The notes under the pieces: generated by a model
Seen by the model: the letters and a program-made list of their open reading frames with translations, nothing else
Databases searched by the model: none
What the model was told of the DNA's origin: nothing
Made by a program: the position numbers and the translations under genes
Shown here: positions 33,518 through 43,579 of the stretch, piece after piece
Layout of the letters: each line of letters opens with the position of its first letter
How positions within the stretch are numbered: the stretch's first letter is position 1
Source of the DNA: Actibacterium sp. 188UL27-1
GTDB lineage: Bacteria; Pseudomonadota; Alphaproteobacteria; Rhodobacterales; Rhodobacteraceae
Assembly: GCF_016901225.1 (NCBI RefSeq)
Contig: NZ_JAFEUL010000012.1
Location: 1 to 64,000 of the forward strand
DNA length: 64,000 nt
Direction of reading: 5' to 3'

Positions 33518-36133
33518 ATGGACATGGAAAAGTTCACGGAGCGGTCGCGCGGATTTCTGCAGGCGGCCCAGACGATAGCGATGCGCGACGATCACCAGCG
33601 CCTAGTGCCCGAACATCTGCTCAAAGCCCTGATGGATGATGATGAAGGGTTGGCCACCAACCTGATCAAGGCCGCAGGCGGTGCCCCTGAACGCGTGGTC
33701 GAGGCATTGGAGGGCGCGATGGCCAAGCAACCCCAGGTCTCTGGCGGTGCGGGGCAGCTTTATATGGATGGCCAGACCGTTAAGGTGCTGTCCGAGGCTG
33801 AAAAAATTGCCCAGAAGGCCGGGGACAGTTTCATCCCTGTCGAGCGGATCCTGACCGCGCTGGCCGTTGTTCGCTCCGGCGCCAAGACCGCTTTGGAAGC
33901 CGGTGCTGTGACTGCGCAGAAGCTGAACGAAGCGATCAATGATGTTCGCAAAGGACGCACCGCAGACAGCGCCAATGCCGAACAGGGCTATGACGCGCTC
34001 AAACGTTATGCCCGGGATCTGACCGAGGCCGCGCGGGACGGCAAGATCGACCCCATCATTGGCCGCGACGATGAGATCCGGCGCACGATGCAGGTGCTGA
34101 GCCGCCGGACCAAGAACAACCCCGTTCTGATCGGTGAGCCCGGTGTGGGTAAAACGGCGATTGCCGAAGGCCTCGCCCTGCGGATCGTCAATGGCGACGT
34201 GCCCGAGAGCTTGCGCAACAAGCAGTTGATGGCGTTGGATATGGGTGCGCTGATCGCCGGTGCGAAATATCGCGGTGAGTTTGAAGAGCGGTTGAAATCG
34301 ATCCTCTCTGAAGTGACATCCGCCGCCGGTGAGATTATCCTGTTCATTGACGAGATGCACACATTGGTCGGCGCCGGGAAGGCTGACGGGGCCATGGATG
34401 CCTCCAACCTGCTGAAACCCGCCCTGGCGCGGGGGGAATTGCATTGCGTCGGCGCCACGACCCTGGATGAATACCGCAAACATGTGGAGAAAGACGCGGC
34501 CCTCGCCCGCCGGTTCCAACCCGTGATCGTCGAAGAGCCCACGGTCGAGGATACGGTCAGCATCCTTCGGGGCATCAAGGAAAAGTACGAGTTGCACCAT
34601 GGCGTGCGGATCAGCGACAGCGCGCTTGTGGCCGCCGCAACGCTTAGCCACCGCTACATCACCGACCGGTTCCTGCCAGACAAGGCGATTGACCTGATGG
34701 ACGAAGCCTCAAGCCGGCTGCGCATGGAGGTGGACAGCAAACCCGAGGAGCTGGACGCGCTCGACCGTGAGATCCTGCAAAAACAGATCGAGGCCGAGGC
34801 CCTGCGGATGGAAGATGACCAGGCGAGCGCTGATCGGCTGGACAAGCTGGAACGGGAATTGGGCGATTTGCAAGAACGCTCAGCCGAGATGACGGCGCAA
34901 TGGCAAGCAGACCGCGACAGTCTGGATATTGCGCGCGATCTCAAAGAACACCTGGATAAAGCCCGGGCAGAATTGGACGGTGCCAAGCGGCAAGGCAACC
35001 TCGCCCGCGCCGGGGAGCTGTCCTACGGCATCATTCCCGGCCTCGAAAAACAGCTCGCCGAAGCCGAGGACGGGCAAGATACCCGCATGGTCGAAGAAGC
35101 CGTGCGGCCCGAGCAAATTGCCGAAGTGGTGGAACGCTGGACGGGAATTCCGACCTCGAAGATGCTGGAAGGCGAGCGCGATAAATTGCTGCGCATGGAA
35201 GAAGAGATCGGCCGCCGGGTGATCGGGCAGCACTCCGCCGTAAACGCCGTGTCAAACGCCGTGCGCCGCGCGCGGGCCGGGTTGAATGATGAGAACCGGC
35301 CCCTGGGGTCGTTCCTGTTTCTCGGGCCCACAGGTGTGGGCAAGACCGAGCTGACAAAGGCCCTGGCCGCGTTCTTGTTCGATGATGACAGCGCGATGGT
35401 GCGGATCGACATGTCGGAGTTTATGGAGAAACACGCGGTATCGCGACTAATCGGCGCGCCGCCGGGCTATGTCGGCTATGATGAAGGCGGCGTGTTGACC
35501 GAGGCTGTGCGACGCAGACCCTACCAGGTCGTGCTGTTTGATGAGGTGGAGAAAGCGCATCCAGATGTCTTCAACGTGCTGCTGCAGGTGCTGGATGACG
35601 GGATGCTCACCGATGGGCAGGGCCGGACAGTGGATTTCAAGCAAACGCTGATCATTCTCACCTCGAATCTCGGCGCGCAGGCCTTGAGCCAGTTGCCCGA
35701 TGGCTCGGATGCAAGCGATGCCAAGCGCGATGTGATGGATGCCGTGCGCACCCATTTCCGCCCCGAATTCCTGAACCGATTGGACGAAACGATTATCTTT
35801 GACCGGCTGTCCCGCGGGGATATGGACGGGATCGTGGATATCCAACTGGCGCGGTTGACCAAGCGCTTGGCGACACGGGGGATCACGCTGGATCTGGATG
35901 AGGAGGCGCAGACCTGGCTTGCCGACGAAGGCTATGACCCTGTCTTTGGGGCCCGACCCCTGAAGCGGGTGATCCAACGAAGCCTACAGAACACGCTGGC
36001 CGAAATGCTGCTGGCTGGCGATGTCGGGAACGGCGACACGCTACAGGTCAGTGCCGGTCCCGACGGTCTACTGATCGGCGACCGGATCGCAAGTTCCAAC
36101 AGACCCGCCCCGGACGATGCCGTGGTTCACTGA
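33518..36133 (+). CDS. clpB: ATP-dependent chaperone ClpB
   Basis: The 871-residue disaggregase has the Clp N domain (1-145), the first AAA+ domain with Walker A GEPGVGKT at 206-213, the coiled-coil middle region (about 410-530) and the second AAA+ domain with GPTGVGKT and [20 protein letters not shown]. The protein frees aggregated polypeptides together with DnaK. GGAGAGAC precedes the ATG. It is a single-gene unit behind a sigma32-like promoter. Confidence 0.97.
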   Translation: MDMEKFTERSRGFLQAAQTIAMRDDHQRLVPEHLLKALMDDDEGLATNLIKAAGGAPERVVEALEGAMAKQPQVSGGAGQLYMDGQTVKVLSEAEKIAQKAGDSFIPVERILTALAVVRSGAKTALEAGAVTAQKLNEAINDVRKGRTADSANAEQGYDALKRYARDLTEAARDGKIDPIIGRDDEIRRTMQVLSRRTKNNPVLIGEPGVGKTAIAEGLALRIVNGDVPESLRNKQLMALDMGALIAGAKYRGEFEERLKSILSEVTSAAGEIILFIDEMHTLVGAGKADGAMDASNLLKPALARGELHCVGATTLDEYRKHVEKDAALARRFQPVIVEEPTVEDTVSILRGIKEKYELHHGVRISDSALVAAATLSHRYITDRFLPDKAIDLMDEASSRLRMEVDSKPEELDALDREILQKQIEAEALRMEDDQASADRLDKLERELGDLQERSAEMTAQWQADRDSLDIARDLKEHLDKARAELDGAKRQGNLARAGELSYGIIPGLEKQLAEAEDGQDTRMVEEAVRPEQIAEVVERWTGIPTSKMLEGERDKLLRMEEEIGRRVIGQHSAVNAVSNAVRRARAGLNDENRPLGSFLFLGPTGVGKTELTKALAAFLFDDDSAMVRIDMSEFMEKHAVSRLIGAPPGYVGYDEGGVLTEAVRRRPYQVVLFDEVEKAHPDVFNVLLQVLDDGMLTDGQGRTVDFKQTLIILTSNLGAQALSQLPDGSDASDAKRDVMDAVRTHFRPEFLNRLDETIIFDRLSRGDMDGIVDIQLARLTKRLATRGITLDLDEEAQTWLADEGYDPVFGARPLKRVIQRSLQNTLAEMLLAGDVGNGDTLQVSAGPDGLLIGDRIASSNRPAPDDAVVH

Positions 36134-36203
36134 AATCAACCGGAGGGGAACTCCCGCCCCTTTTTGACTGCATCAAAGATGCATCCTAAAGCGTTGGGCC
36201 CGA

Positions 36204-36239
36204 CAGCTGCGCCGGGTCCTTTGGACCGGGACGCAGCTG
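36204..36239. terminator. strong hairpin downstream of clpB
   Basis: CAGCTGCG and CGCAGCTG pair perfectly around a partly paired GC-rich interior. It lies 70 bases after the clpB stop in the 196-base gap before the convergent L,D-transpeptidase gene. No strong T-run follows; a nearer GGGG...CCCCTTTTT at about 36145-36165 may be the actual clpB terminator. Confidence 0.45.
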
Positions 36240-36329
36240 CCGCAACGAAGCAATTAAACGGCAAACCTACCGCCATTATGTGTTCAGAAATATCCCCGCC
36301 GGAGGCACGAAATCATTCTGTATCAGTAT

Positions 36330-36902
36330 TTAGTATACGGTAACTTTGGTGCCGATGGGAATACGCTGATAAAGCTGCGTCACGTGCTCATTCACCATGC
36401 GGATACATCCCGAAGAGACTGAACGTCCAATTGTCCAAGGCTGCGGAGTGCCGTGGATCCGGTAATAGGTATCGCGGCCCCCACGATAGAGATAAAGGGC
36501 ACGGGCACCGAGCGGATTACCGGGACCGCCAGCCATGCCCCCCGCGAAACGAGCGTATTTTGCAGGTTCACGCGCGATCATGTTGGCGGTAGGCGTCCAA
36601 CTGGGCCATTCGACCTTGCGCCGGATCGTGGCGCTGCCTTTGAAGTTGCGCCCCTCGGATCCAACAGCGACTCCATAGCGCACGGCCTTCCCATCGCCGA
36701 GCGTAAAATAGAGGTAATGGCTGCCGGTCACGACATGGATCTGACCCGCGGCAAGCTCCTTTTTTACCTTTACCAACCGCGGCTTATGCTCATCAGCGAG
36801 CGTCCAACCCTTTGGGCCATTCGCGGCGTGGGAGACAGATATCAGGGCGGGTGTGGCAAGAGCAGCAAGGCCACTTGTCAAAAGATGACGGCGTGTTGTC
36901 AT
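36330..36902 (-). CDS. L,D-transpeptidase (YkuD family), exported
   Basis: The 190-residue protein begins with a twin-arginine-like or Sec signal (MTTRRHLLTSGLAALATPAL, cut near SHA). The YkuD domain (about 60-190) ends with HGTPQPWTIGRSVSSGCIRM, which holds the catalytic His and Cys. Such enzymes cross-link peptidoglycan stems or attach proteins to them in the periplasm. AAGGAA precedes the chosen ATG (36902); the longer frame to 36995 adds no plausible leader. Confidence 0.9.
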   Translation of the reverse strand: MTTRRHLLTSGLAALATPALISVSHAANGPKGWTLADEHKPRLVKVKKELAAGQIHVVTGSHYLYFTLGDGKAVRYGVAVGSEGRNFKGSATIRRKVEWPSWTPTANMIAREPAKYARFAGGMAGGPGNPLGARALYLYRGGRDTYYRIHGTPQPWTIGRSVSSGCIRMVNEHVTQLYQRIPIGTKVTVY

Positions 36903-37008
36903 GGGTTTTCCTTGGCAGACTTTTGAATGGAGCAGAATGCAATTCGAGGAGCCTGCCACGGGGTGATGTGGTCTGACAAGGCTGTCAAACCACACCTATT
37001 TCAGACGT

Positions 37009-37662
37009 CTAGCCCGGCTGTTTGGTCGTCCTAAGATACGGTAAAACCTTTTTAAAATCGCCAAACTTCGCCTTGGCATCATCATCCGAAACGGTGGCGG
37101 GGATGATGACGTCTTGCCCGGTTGTCCAGTTAGCGGGGGTGGCCACGCCATGCTTGGCCGAGGTCTGTAACGCATCGAGGGCGCGCACGATCTCCCCGAA
37201 GTTGCGACCTACCGTCATCGGATAAGTCATTGATAACTTAATATTTTTATCCGGACCGATGATAAAGACGGACCGCACAGTCGCGCTGTCGGCAGGAGTA
37301 CGACCGTCGGGTAAATAAGCCTCTGCGGGGAGCATGTCGAAGGCCTTGGAAATTTCCAGGCCATTATCAGCGAGGATGGGAAAGCCGACAGAAGCGCCGC
37401 CGACCAGCTCAATATCTCCGATCCATTTCTTGTGATCCTCGACCCCGTCCACCGATACACCAATGACCTTGGTGTTGCGCTTTTCCCATTCCTCCGCAAG
37501 CTGGGCCACCGCCCCGAATTCGGTCGTGCAAACCGGAGTGAAGTCTTTGGGGTGGCTGAACAAAATCGCCCACTGATCCCCGATCCAGTCATGGAACGTG
37601 ATCTCACCCTGACTGGTTTGAGCGGTGAAATTGGGCACGGTATCATTGATGCGCAAGGCCAT
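37009..37662 (-). CDS. 1-Cys peroxiredoxin (Prx6/AhpC-TSA family)
   Basis: The 217-residue cytoplasmic peroxidase carries the active-site motif SHPKDFTPVCTTE near residue 36-48 and the Prx6-type C-terminal dimer region (LPYLRTTKQ). It reduces hydrogen peroxide and organic peroxides. GAAAGGA precedes the chosen start at 37662; the frame stays open upstream to 37860, but that part runs through 11-bp intergenic repeats and is not coding. The repeats begin about 95 bases upstream of the ATG. Confidence 0.92.
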   Translation of the reverse strand: MALRINDTVPNFTAQTSQGEITFHDWIGDQWAILFSHPKDFTPVCTTEFGAVAQLAEEWEKRNTKVIGVSVDGVEDHKKWIGDIELVGGASVGFPILADNGLEISKAFDMLPAEAYLPDGRTPADSATVRSVFIIGPDKNIKLSMTYPMTVGRNFGEIVRALDALQTSAKHGVATPANWTTGQDVIIPATVSDDDAKAKFGDFKKVLPYLRTTKQPG

Positions 37663-37756
37663 CTTGCGTCCTTTCTGGTCGCTGTGAATCGTCCAGCACG
37701 GTAGCGAGAGCACTGACCAAGGGGAAGCCAAGCCCCCCGTGTTTTTGCGATACAGA

Positions 37757-37789
37757 ACCCATACACATTCCATGCATATCCCATACATA
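37757..37789 (-). repeat. tandem 11-bp repeats upstream of peroxiredoxin gene
   Basis: Minus-strand units TATGTATGGGA, TATGCATGGAA and TGTGTATGGGT follow one another without spacing. They are the cleanest array of the family also seen at 14812 and 47024, and lie 95-127 bases upstream of the peroxiredoxin start and 122 bases before the divergent ATP-grasp gene. Confidence 0.7.
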
Positions 37790-37910
37790 CGCACCGCGCG
37801 GAGCGTCAACATATTGGCGCAACAGCCATCGTCGGCGCCGTGGCGATCAAGGTGCATCATTTATAAAGGAGACCGTGCCAGTATGCCGCCACGAAACGAA
37901 TGGAGCCAGA

Positions 37911-39167
37911 ATGGTACCTCAAACACGAATCGGCTTGGCACAATTGACGAGCATGGCCTTTAATGGAGCGGATCTTGGGCCGCTTAGATCCGATCTTGCG
38001 GCGCATTGCCTCCATGGCGCGGACAGCGCGGGCGCATTGATGGATCTGTCGGTCGTCGAGCAGCTTCATGGAAACCGGGAAACGGGTCTGCACTGGCAAT
38101 CCAAGGCGTTTGAAACATGCCGGATGTTTCGAACCTGGCAACGACAGGAACGCCGGAAAAAGCTGCTGGTCTTTGCCGCGCCGATCCATATGGGAGGCAA
38201 CACGCCAGTCGAATTCCTGATGCGAGACTCTGAGTTCGAGGTCATCACGTATTATCCGAATTTCGACCAACCCAGTCAGGCGCGCCGCCCCCTGCCCGAC
38301 CATGACATCGCCTTTTGCGCAGCACCTGCGGACGCGGAAGGGATCAAGGCCTTTTTTGACAACGTGCGGCATTTGACGGACGGCACCGGACAGCCGGTTC
38401 TAAATTCACCCGAAGATTTTATTCAACTCGACCGGGATATGTTGGACCACAGGTTTCGCGGACAGGACGGGTTGAGATTTCCAAAAACCATGCGCGTTTC
38501 TCGGCACACCCTGCTGGAGGCGGAGGATATCTGCCGCAGCAACCTGGGGGACTATCCGCATGTCATTCGGCCGGTTGGGTCCCATGCTGGGATGGGGCTG
38601 CGGCGGATTGCGTCCAAAGACGATCTGATGGCCTATTTGGCAGAGCGGGACGAACCGGATTATTACCTGTGCGAGTTCATTAACTACGCCTCTCCTGCAG
38701 ACGGGCAGTTTCGAAAGTACCGCGTGGTCTTTGTCGATAGCAGGCCCTTTCCGGTGCACATGGCAGTCTCGGACCAATGGGATGTCTGGTACATGAACGC
38801 AAAGATGGCGGATTGTGCCACCAAGCGGGGCGAAGAGGCGGCCTTTATGGCCAGTTTTGATCACGACTTTGCCCGGCGTCACCAGAAAGGGTTTGAGGCA
38901 CTGACCGAAGGGATCGGCCTTGATTATTTCGGGGTTGATTGCGCCGAGGATGCGGAGGGTAATCTGGTCGTGTTCGAGGCGGATAATGCCTTGATCGTCC
39001 ATGACATGGATTGCGAGGTGACCTTTCCATACAAAGCGCCGCATATGCGCAGTATCTTTGCAGCGTTCGAGGAAATGCTGCTGAGCAAATGCCATTCCGA
39101 TGGTGCGCCGAACACGATGCCGGATCGTGCGACCGAGATGGGTCGCGTTCAAGCTGCGCTAGTGTAA
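37911..39167 (+). CDS. ATP-grasp-like protein
   Basis: The 418-residue protein has no signal peptide. Residues about 210-390 read like a RimK/ATP-grasp core: HVIRPVGSHAGMGLRRIAS, then DYYLCEFINYASPADGQFRK, FPVHMAVSDQWDVWY, and an acidic metal-site stretch GIGLDYFGVDCAEDAEGNLV followed by VFEADNALIVHDM. The first 90 residues look like a TPR-type helical cap (ADSAGALMDLSVVEQLHG). It may ligate an amino acid or peptide; the substrate is unknown. The ATG at 37911 follows GGAGCCAGA; the frame opens 36 bases earlier. Confidence 0.65.
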   Translation: MVPQTRIGLAQLTSMAFNGADLGPLRSDLAAHCLHGADSAGALMDLSVVEQLHGNRETGLHWQSKAFETCRMFRTWQRQERRKKLLVFAAPIHMGGNTPVEFLMRDSEFEVITYYPNFDQPSQARRPLPDHDIAFCAAPADAEGIKAFFDNVRHLTDGTGQPVLNSPEDFIQLDRDMLDHRFRGQDGLRFPKTMRVSRHTLLEAEDICRSNLGDYPHVIRPVGSHAGMGLRRIASKDDLMAYLAERDEPDYYLCEFINYASPADGQFRKYRVVFVDSRPFPVHMAVSDQWDVWYMNAKMADCATKRGEEAAFMASFDHDFARRHQKGFEALTEGIGLDYFGVDCAEDAEGNLVVFEADNALIVHDMDCEVTFPYKAPHMRSIFAAFEEMLLSKCHSDGAPNTMPDRATEMGRVQAALV

Positions 39168-39182
39168 GGCAGTTGTATTGTC

Positions 39183-39221
39183 AGGCTCCGGGGCGGTCGT
39201 GCCAAAGGCGCCCCGGAGCTT
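39183..39221. terminator. bidirectional terminator hairpin
   Basis: GCTCCGGGGCG at 39185-39195 and CGCCCCGGAGC at 39209-39219 form a perfect 11-bp stem between the convergent ATP-grasp and RND pump genes. T-runs on either side are weak. Confidence 0.65.
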
Positions 39222-39224
39222 GCG

Positions 39225-42200
39225 TTATTCCGCGGCCATCGGCAGCGAGATCGGCAGTTGCTGCTGCGTTTCGGCCGCTTCCACCGGCTGCGCTTGTTTC
39301 GCTTTCTTGCGGTAGAACAACGCGAACATAGGTGGCGTGAAATAGAACGAGATCACCGTCGAAAGCAGGACCCCGCCCGCGATGGACATCGCGAAGGGGG
39401 GCCAGAAGCCACCGCCCGCGAGGATCAGGGGGAGGAAGCCGCCAAAGGTCGTGATAGTTGTCGAAACGATATGGCGGCTGGAGCCAGAAACGACTTGGGC
39501 CATGGCGGCTTTGTCACCTTGTGCGGCTTTTTCATCGGCTTGCAACCCGGTCAGGATGATGATGGCCGCGTTGATCGAGACCCCGATTGAACCAATCACA
39601 CCGATGATGGCGTTGATCCCGAACGGGTATTGAAAGACGGCCAGCGCCAACATCGAAAGGCCCGCCGATAGGATGGCCACGACCAGGGTGATGGCACTGA
39701 GGCGGAACGAATTGAAGGTTAGCACGATGGTGGCGATGGTCAGCGTGACGATCAGCCCGACCGAAGCCAGCAGATTGCCAAGGGTATTGGAGCGGGCATC
39801 GGAGTCGCCACCTAGTTCCAGCCGGTAGCCCGCGGGCACGGTGAAACCTCGATCATCAAGGGCGGTTTGGACGGCTTTCAAGGCCTCCTCTGGCAGGATA
39901 TTCGGCGGGATATAGGCCTGGACCGTGTTGGCACGCTCGCCATTGCGGCGGGTGATGACGCTTTCGGCAGGTTCCAACCGGGCGGTGGCCAGTTCGGACA
40001 ATGGAACGGTCGATAGCTGACCATTGGCCGAGAGGATGGCAGCCGTGGGCAGTTGAATCGGCAGGTCGGAGACGGCGGAGAGGTTGCTGCGCAGGGTATC
40101 GGTGAAGCGCACGCGGACTGGAAGCTCCTCGGTCCCTTCCACAAGGGAGCCGCCGGTGACCCCTTCAAGGCTCGCCTGGAGTTGGGCCGCCACGGTGGTG
40201 AGATCCAGGCCAAGGAGGCGCACCTTTGCTTCGTCGATGTCATAGCGGATCTTTGGAACGCCCCCGCTGACGGTGCTGCGCACCTGCGTGACGAAATCGA
40301 GGTCGGACATGATGGAGCGGGCCTCATCCCCAAGCTCGCGCAGGACAGTGATATCCTGGCCAACGAACCGCAACTCAACCGGTGCGGCGACGGGTGGACC
40401 CTGGACAAGACCGCGCACGAGAATACGCGCCTTGGGGAATTGCTGGTCGAGCGTTTCCTGCAGTTCGGGGACAAGGCGTTTTGAGGCCTCGGGCGAGGCC
40501 GAGTTGATGAGCGCCTGGGCAAAGCCGGGCTCTCGGCTGCGATCGCCCACGATGTTGTAATAAAAGGCGGGCCCAGATTTACCGATGGACCAATAGACCG
40601 AGTTGATACCGTCATCATCGGCCAGGAGCATGTCTATTTCGCGGGCAACCTGTTCCGTTTCGATGATGGAAGTGCCGCCGGGCATCTCGACCTCAAGATA
40701 GAACTGGTCGCGGTCGACGCCGGGGAAAAACTGCGCGGTGAGTGTCGGGAAGGCGGCGAAACCGAGGACCGGCAGGATCAAGGCAACGGCGATGGATTTG
40801 ATCGGGTTGTTGACCGACCATTGAATGGTGCGCTGGAAAGCGCGGCCCAGTGCGCCGCCTTTGATGCCGCTGGCGAAGATGCCGCCTTTGTCGGTCGTGG
40901 GCAGAATCCACCCGGCCAAGGCGGGCGTGACGGTGACAGCCAGGAAGAGCGACCAAAAGAGTATGAGAACCACGGCGATGGCGATGGATCCGACGAAATC
41001 CCCAGCGGGACCTGGCAGCAGGATCATGGGCGTGAAGGACAAGGCCGTGGTGACGGTGGAGGCCAGAAGCGGAGCCACGAGGCGTTTGACCGATTGGCCC
41101 ACGGCATCGATCCGGGCCATGCCGCGTAGCAGGCGCTGGCGCACCTCGTCGGACATGACGATGGCAGCATCGACCAGCAGACCAAGGGCCACGATCAGCC
41201 CGGTGACCGACATCTGGTGGATGGGCAGGCCAATGATGTTCATCGTGGCAAGGGTAGCAAGGCTGACCACGGGCAGGATCAGCGCGACGATCGCTGCCGC
41301 ACGAACCCCGAGGGTAAAGAAGAGGACGGCAACAACAAGGGCCACGCCGATGGCCATATTGGTGCCAACCTCGGCCAAGCGGGCCTGGGTGTAGGTGCTT
41401 TGATCGAAAACGAGCGTGCGTTCCATCCCCACCGGGACCTCGGCGCTGGTTTGGTCGAGCAGGTCGTGGACAAAGCCCATCCAGCGGTCGATCTGCAGGT
41501 TATCCTGGGCCAGTACACCAAGCAGGATCGCCGGCTTGCCATTGTACAGCGCGAGTTCTTCGGCCGGAGTTTTGGCGCCGCGGGTGATGGTGGCGATGTC
41601 ATCAAGCAATGTCAGGGCGCCATCGGCACTTTGCCGCACGGTGATGGTGCGGAGGCGGTCCAACGCTTTGATCTCGCCCGAGATGTTGATCGCGAGGTCT
41701 GTTCCGGTGTTGCGCAGGCGCCCGGCCTGGACCTTGCCGTCGGCGCTTTGAATTGCGGTGGCAATGTCCTGGGCCGTCAGGCCAAGGGCGGCGGCACGGT
41801 CCATATCGACGGCAACCAGAACTTCTTCATCAGGTTGACCGAACAGTTCGACAGCCTTGGTGCCGGGGATGCCGCGAAGGCGGTCGGCAAGCCCCTCAGC
41901 ATAGCGGGAGACAAGTGAAATCGGTACGTCGGGCTGTGCCGTATTGACGGCGATCACGGTGGAATAAGCGCTGATCCCGTCCGCGTCGAAATCCGGAACC
42001 TGGACACCGGCGGGAAAGTCACGGCGCGCGTCTTCGACGGCGTCGCGCGCCTCTCCCCAGACCTGTTCGATGGTGGCTTCGTCCAAGGTCTCAAGCAATT
42101 CGACCGACACGACGGAGATGCCATTGCCCGAGACCGAGTCAATCGTATCAACCTCGGGGATCTCGCGCAGTTCTTCTTCAAGCTTGGCTGTCACCAGGGC

Positions 42201-42374
42201 CTCAACCCGGGCGGGGTCCGCGCCGGGGAATGATGTCGTGATGGTCGCGAAAAGGTTGGTGATGGTCGGATCTTCCTGACGACCCAGCGACAGGAACGAT
42301 GAGGCGCCCGCAGCGATCAGGACCATCAGGATCAAGGCGACAAGGCGCGGCTGTCGAAAGGTCAGGGTCTCCAT
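39225..42374 (-). CDS. RND-family efflux pump, inner-membrane transporter
   Basis: This 1049-residue protein has the AcrB/HAE1 plan of 12 membrane helices and two large periplasmic loops. Landmarks are PTITNLFATITTSFPGADPA near the N-terminus, MSVTGLIVALGLLVDAAIVM in helix 4 with the proton-relay Asp, and the mirrored GINAIIGVIGSIGVSINAAI in the second half. The sequence resembles the heavier-diverged branch found in marine bacteria rather than classic AcrB. It starts 3 bases after the adaptor gene stop. Substrate is unknown; drugs or lipids are typical. Confidence 0.92.
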   Translation of the reverse strand: METLTFRQPRLVALILMVLIAAGASSFLSLGRQEDPTITNLFATITTSFPGADPARVEALVTAKLEEELREIPEVDTIDSVSGNGISVVSVELLETLDEATIEQVWGEARDAVEDARRDFPAGVQVPDFDADGISAYSTVIAVNTAQPDVPISLVSRYAEGLADRLRGIPGTKAVELFGQPDEEVLVAVDMDRAAALGLTAQDIATAIQSADGKVQAGRLRNTGTDLAINISGEIKALDRLRTITVRQSADGALTLLDDIATITRGAKTPAEELALYNGKPAILLGVLAQDNLQIDRWMGFVHDLLDQTSAEVPVGMERTLVFDQSTYTQARLAEVGTNMAIGVALVVAVLFFTLGVRAAAIVALILPVVSLATLATMNIIGLPIHQMSVTGLIVALGLLVDAAIVMSDEVRQRLLRGMARIDAVGQSVKRLVAPLLASTVTTALSFTPMILLPGPAGDFVGSIAIAVVLILFWSLFLAVTVTPALAGWILPTTDKGGIFASGIKGGALGRAFQRTIQWSVNNPIKSIAVALILPVLGFAAFPTLTAQFFPGVDRDQFYLEVEMPGGTSIIETEQVAREIDMLLADDDGINSVYWSIGKSGPAFYYNIVGDRSREPGFAQALINSASPEASKRLVPELQETLDQQFPKARILVRGLVQGPPVAAPVELRFVGQDITVLRELGDEARSIMSDLDFVTQVRSTVSGGVPKIRYDIDEAKVRLLGLDLTTVAAQLQASLEGVTGGSLVEGTEELPVRVRFTDTLRSNLSAVSDLPIQLPTAAILSANGQLSTVPLSELATARLEPAESVITRRNGERANTVQAYIPPNILPEEALKAVQTALDDRGFTVPAGYRLELGGDSDARSNTLGNLLASVGLIVTLTIATIVLTFNSFRLSAITLVVAILSAGLSMLALAVFQYPFGINAIIGVIGSIGVSINAAIIILTGLQADEKAAQGDKAAMAQVVSGSSRHIVSTTITTFGGFLPLILAGGGFWPPFAMSIAGGVLLSTVISFYFTPPMFALFYRKKAKQAQPVEAAETQQQLPISLPMAAE

Positions 42375-42377
42375 CGA

Positions 42378-43520
42378 TCAGACCTCCCCTGCGATGCGGA
42401 CCGTCTGGCCGGGTGTGACGCGGTGCGGCCCGCTGTCGAGCAAACGATCCCCCGGCGCAAAGCTGCCGCGGACAAAGGCGCGATCCGCCTCGGTATGCAG
42501 GATCTCAACCGCAGCGGGCCGAACAATGTTGTCATCGCCAACGGTCAGCACGGTCCACAAACCCTGGGTCCCTTCGCGCATGGCCCGGGTCGGCACCCAG
42601 GCCCCTTTCGCGGAAACCTGACTGTCGAATTGCACCGTCACGATCTGGCCGTAGGCCGGGCGATCAAGGTCTGAAAGGTTCAATATCGCCGTGCGGGTGC
42701 GGGTCTGCGGATCAACATCCGGGCGCAAAGTGCGCAGGGTCGCGGTGTGCGGCACACCCTGCAATACGACCGTGAACGTGTCGCCTGGTTGCGCATTGAT
42801 GGAAAGCGGAAGGCCAACGCGCACCCTGGGATCCTGCGTTTGCAGCAACGTGGCAATCGATTGAGCCGGGTTGACGGTGGCACCGATATCCACCCCTCGT
42901 GCCGCAATCCGCCCATCGAACGGCGCGGTGAGTGTCGATTTTTCGATCTGGATGCGCGTCCGGGCCATGGCGGCCTTGGTTTCTGCCAGACGCGCAGTCA
43001 ACTCATCCCGAGTGGCAATGGCCTGGTCGAAGGCTTCGGTTGCGGTGAACCCGTCCCTTTTCAACTGTTCACGCCGTTCGACCGACATCTGGGCAAAAGA
43101 CAGTTGAGCAGAGAGAGCGTCGCTGGAAGCTTGCAACCGCTCCAACTCATTCGCAAGCAGGGCGGTGTCGAGTTTGGCAATTATATCGCCTTTGGCAACA
43201 TCGCTGCCTTCATCGATCAGGACATCGGAGACGAGGCCTGCAAATTCAAAGGCCAGATCAGTGCTTTGCGCCGTTTCCACCTGGCCGATAAAGCGCCGGG
43301 TCACGGTGTAGCTGTCGGTAAAGGTCACGGGGCTGACCGAAACCGGGATCGGCTTGGCGGTGCCTTCGGGTTTGGCCGCCGTGGCCCTTGCCTGCAACAG
43401 GTCGGCCCCCACCGTCACGGCAAACCCCGCACCCAGGAGCGTAACCCCAGTGACCGTGACAATTGCGATGCGCCGGATAGCGCGCCTTAGAAATCCGGGA
43501 CGTTCTGCGGTATCAGCCAT
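42378..43520 (-). CDS. RND efflux periplasmic adaptor (membrane fusion protein)
   Basis: The 380-residue adaptor has an N-terminal membrane anchor (IAIVTVTGVTLLGAGFAVTV, about 18-38), a lipoyl domain (FEFAGLVSDVLIDEGSDVAKGD with KSTLTAPFDGRIAARGVDIG), a coiled coil between the halves and beta-barrel domains after about 210. It would join the inner-membrane pump encoded next to an outer-membrane channel that is not in the window. A TetR gene is divergent, with an operator-like inverted repeat between. Confidence 0.92.
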   Translation of the reverse strand: MADTAERPGFLRRAIRRIAIVTVTGVTLLGAGFAVTVGADLLQARATAAKPEGTAKPIPVSVSPVTFTDSYTVTRRFIGQVETAQSTDLAFEFAGLVSDVLIDEGSDVAKGDIIAKLDTALLANELERLQASSDALSAQLSFAQMSVERREQLKRDGFTATEAFDQAIATRDELTARLAETKAAMARTRIQIEKSTLTAPFDGRIAARGVDIGATVNPAQSIATLLQTQDPRVRVGLPLSINAQPGDTFTVVLQGVPHTATLRTLRPDVDPQTRTRTAILNLSDLDRPAYGQIVTVQFDSQVSAKGAWVPTRAMREGTQGLWTVLTVGDDNIVRPAAVEILHTEADRAFVRGSFAPGDRLLDSGPHRVTPGQTVRIAGEV

Positions 43521-43539
43521 GGCACCTCTCCTCGGCTAT

Positions 43540-43554
43540 GTTAGAAACTCTAAC
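43540..43554. promoter_or_regulatory. TetR-type operator between adaptor and regulator
   Basis: GTTAGA and TCTAAC are perfect inverted arms around AAC, midway in the 59-base gap between the two divergent starts. This is where a TetR repressor would control both directions. Confidence 0.6.
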
Positions 43555-43579
43555 TTTGACAAGAGGTACGGAGGCCCCC

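Noticed and set aside
33602-34651. A 349-codon open frame antisense to clpB
   Set aside because: Shadow frame of a highly conserved gene.
37663-37860. N-terminal extension of the peroxiredoxin by 66 residues
   Set aside because: It reads through the 11-bp intergenic repeats, and a good Shine-Dalgarno sequence precedes the internal start at 37662.
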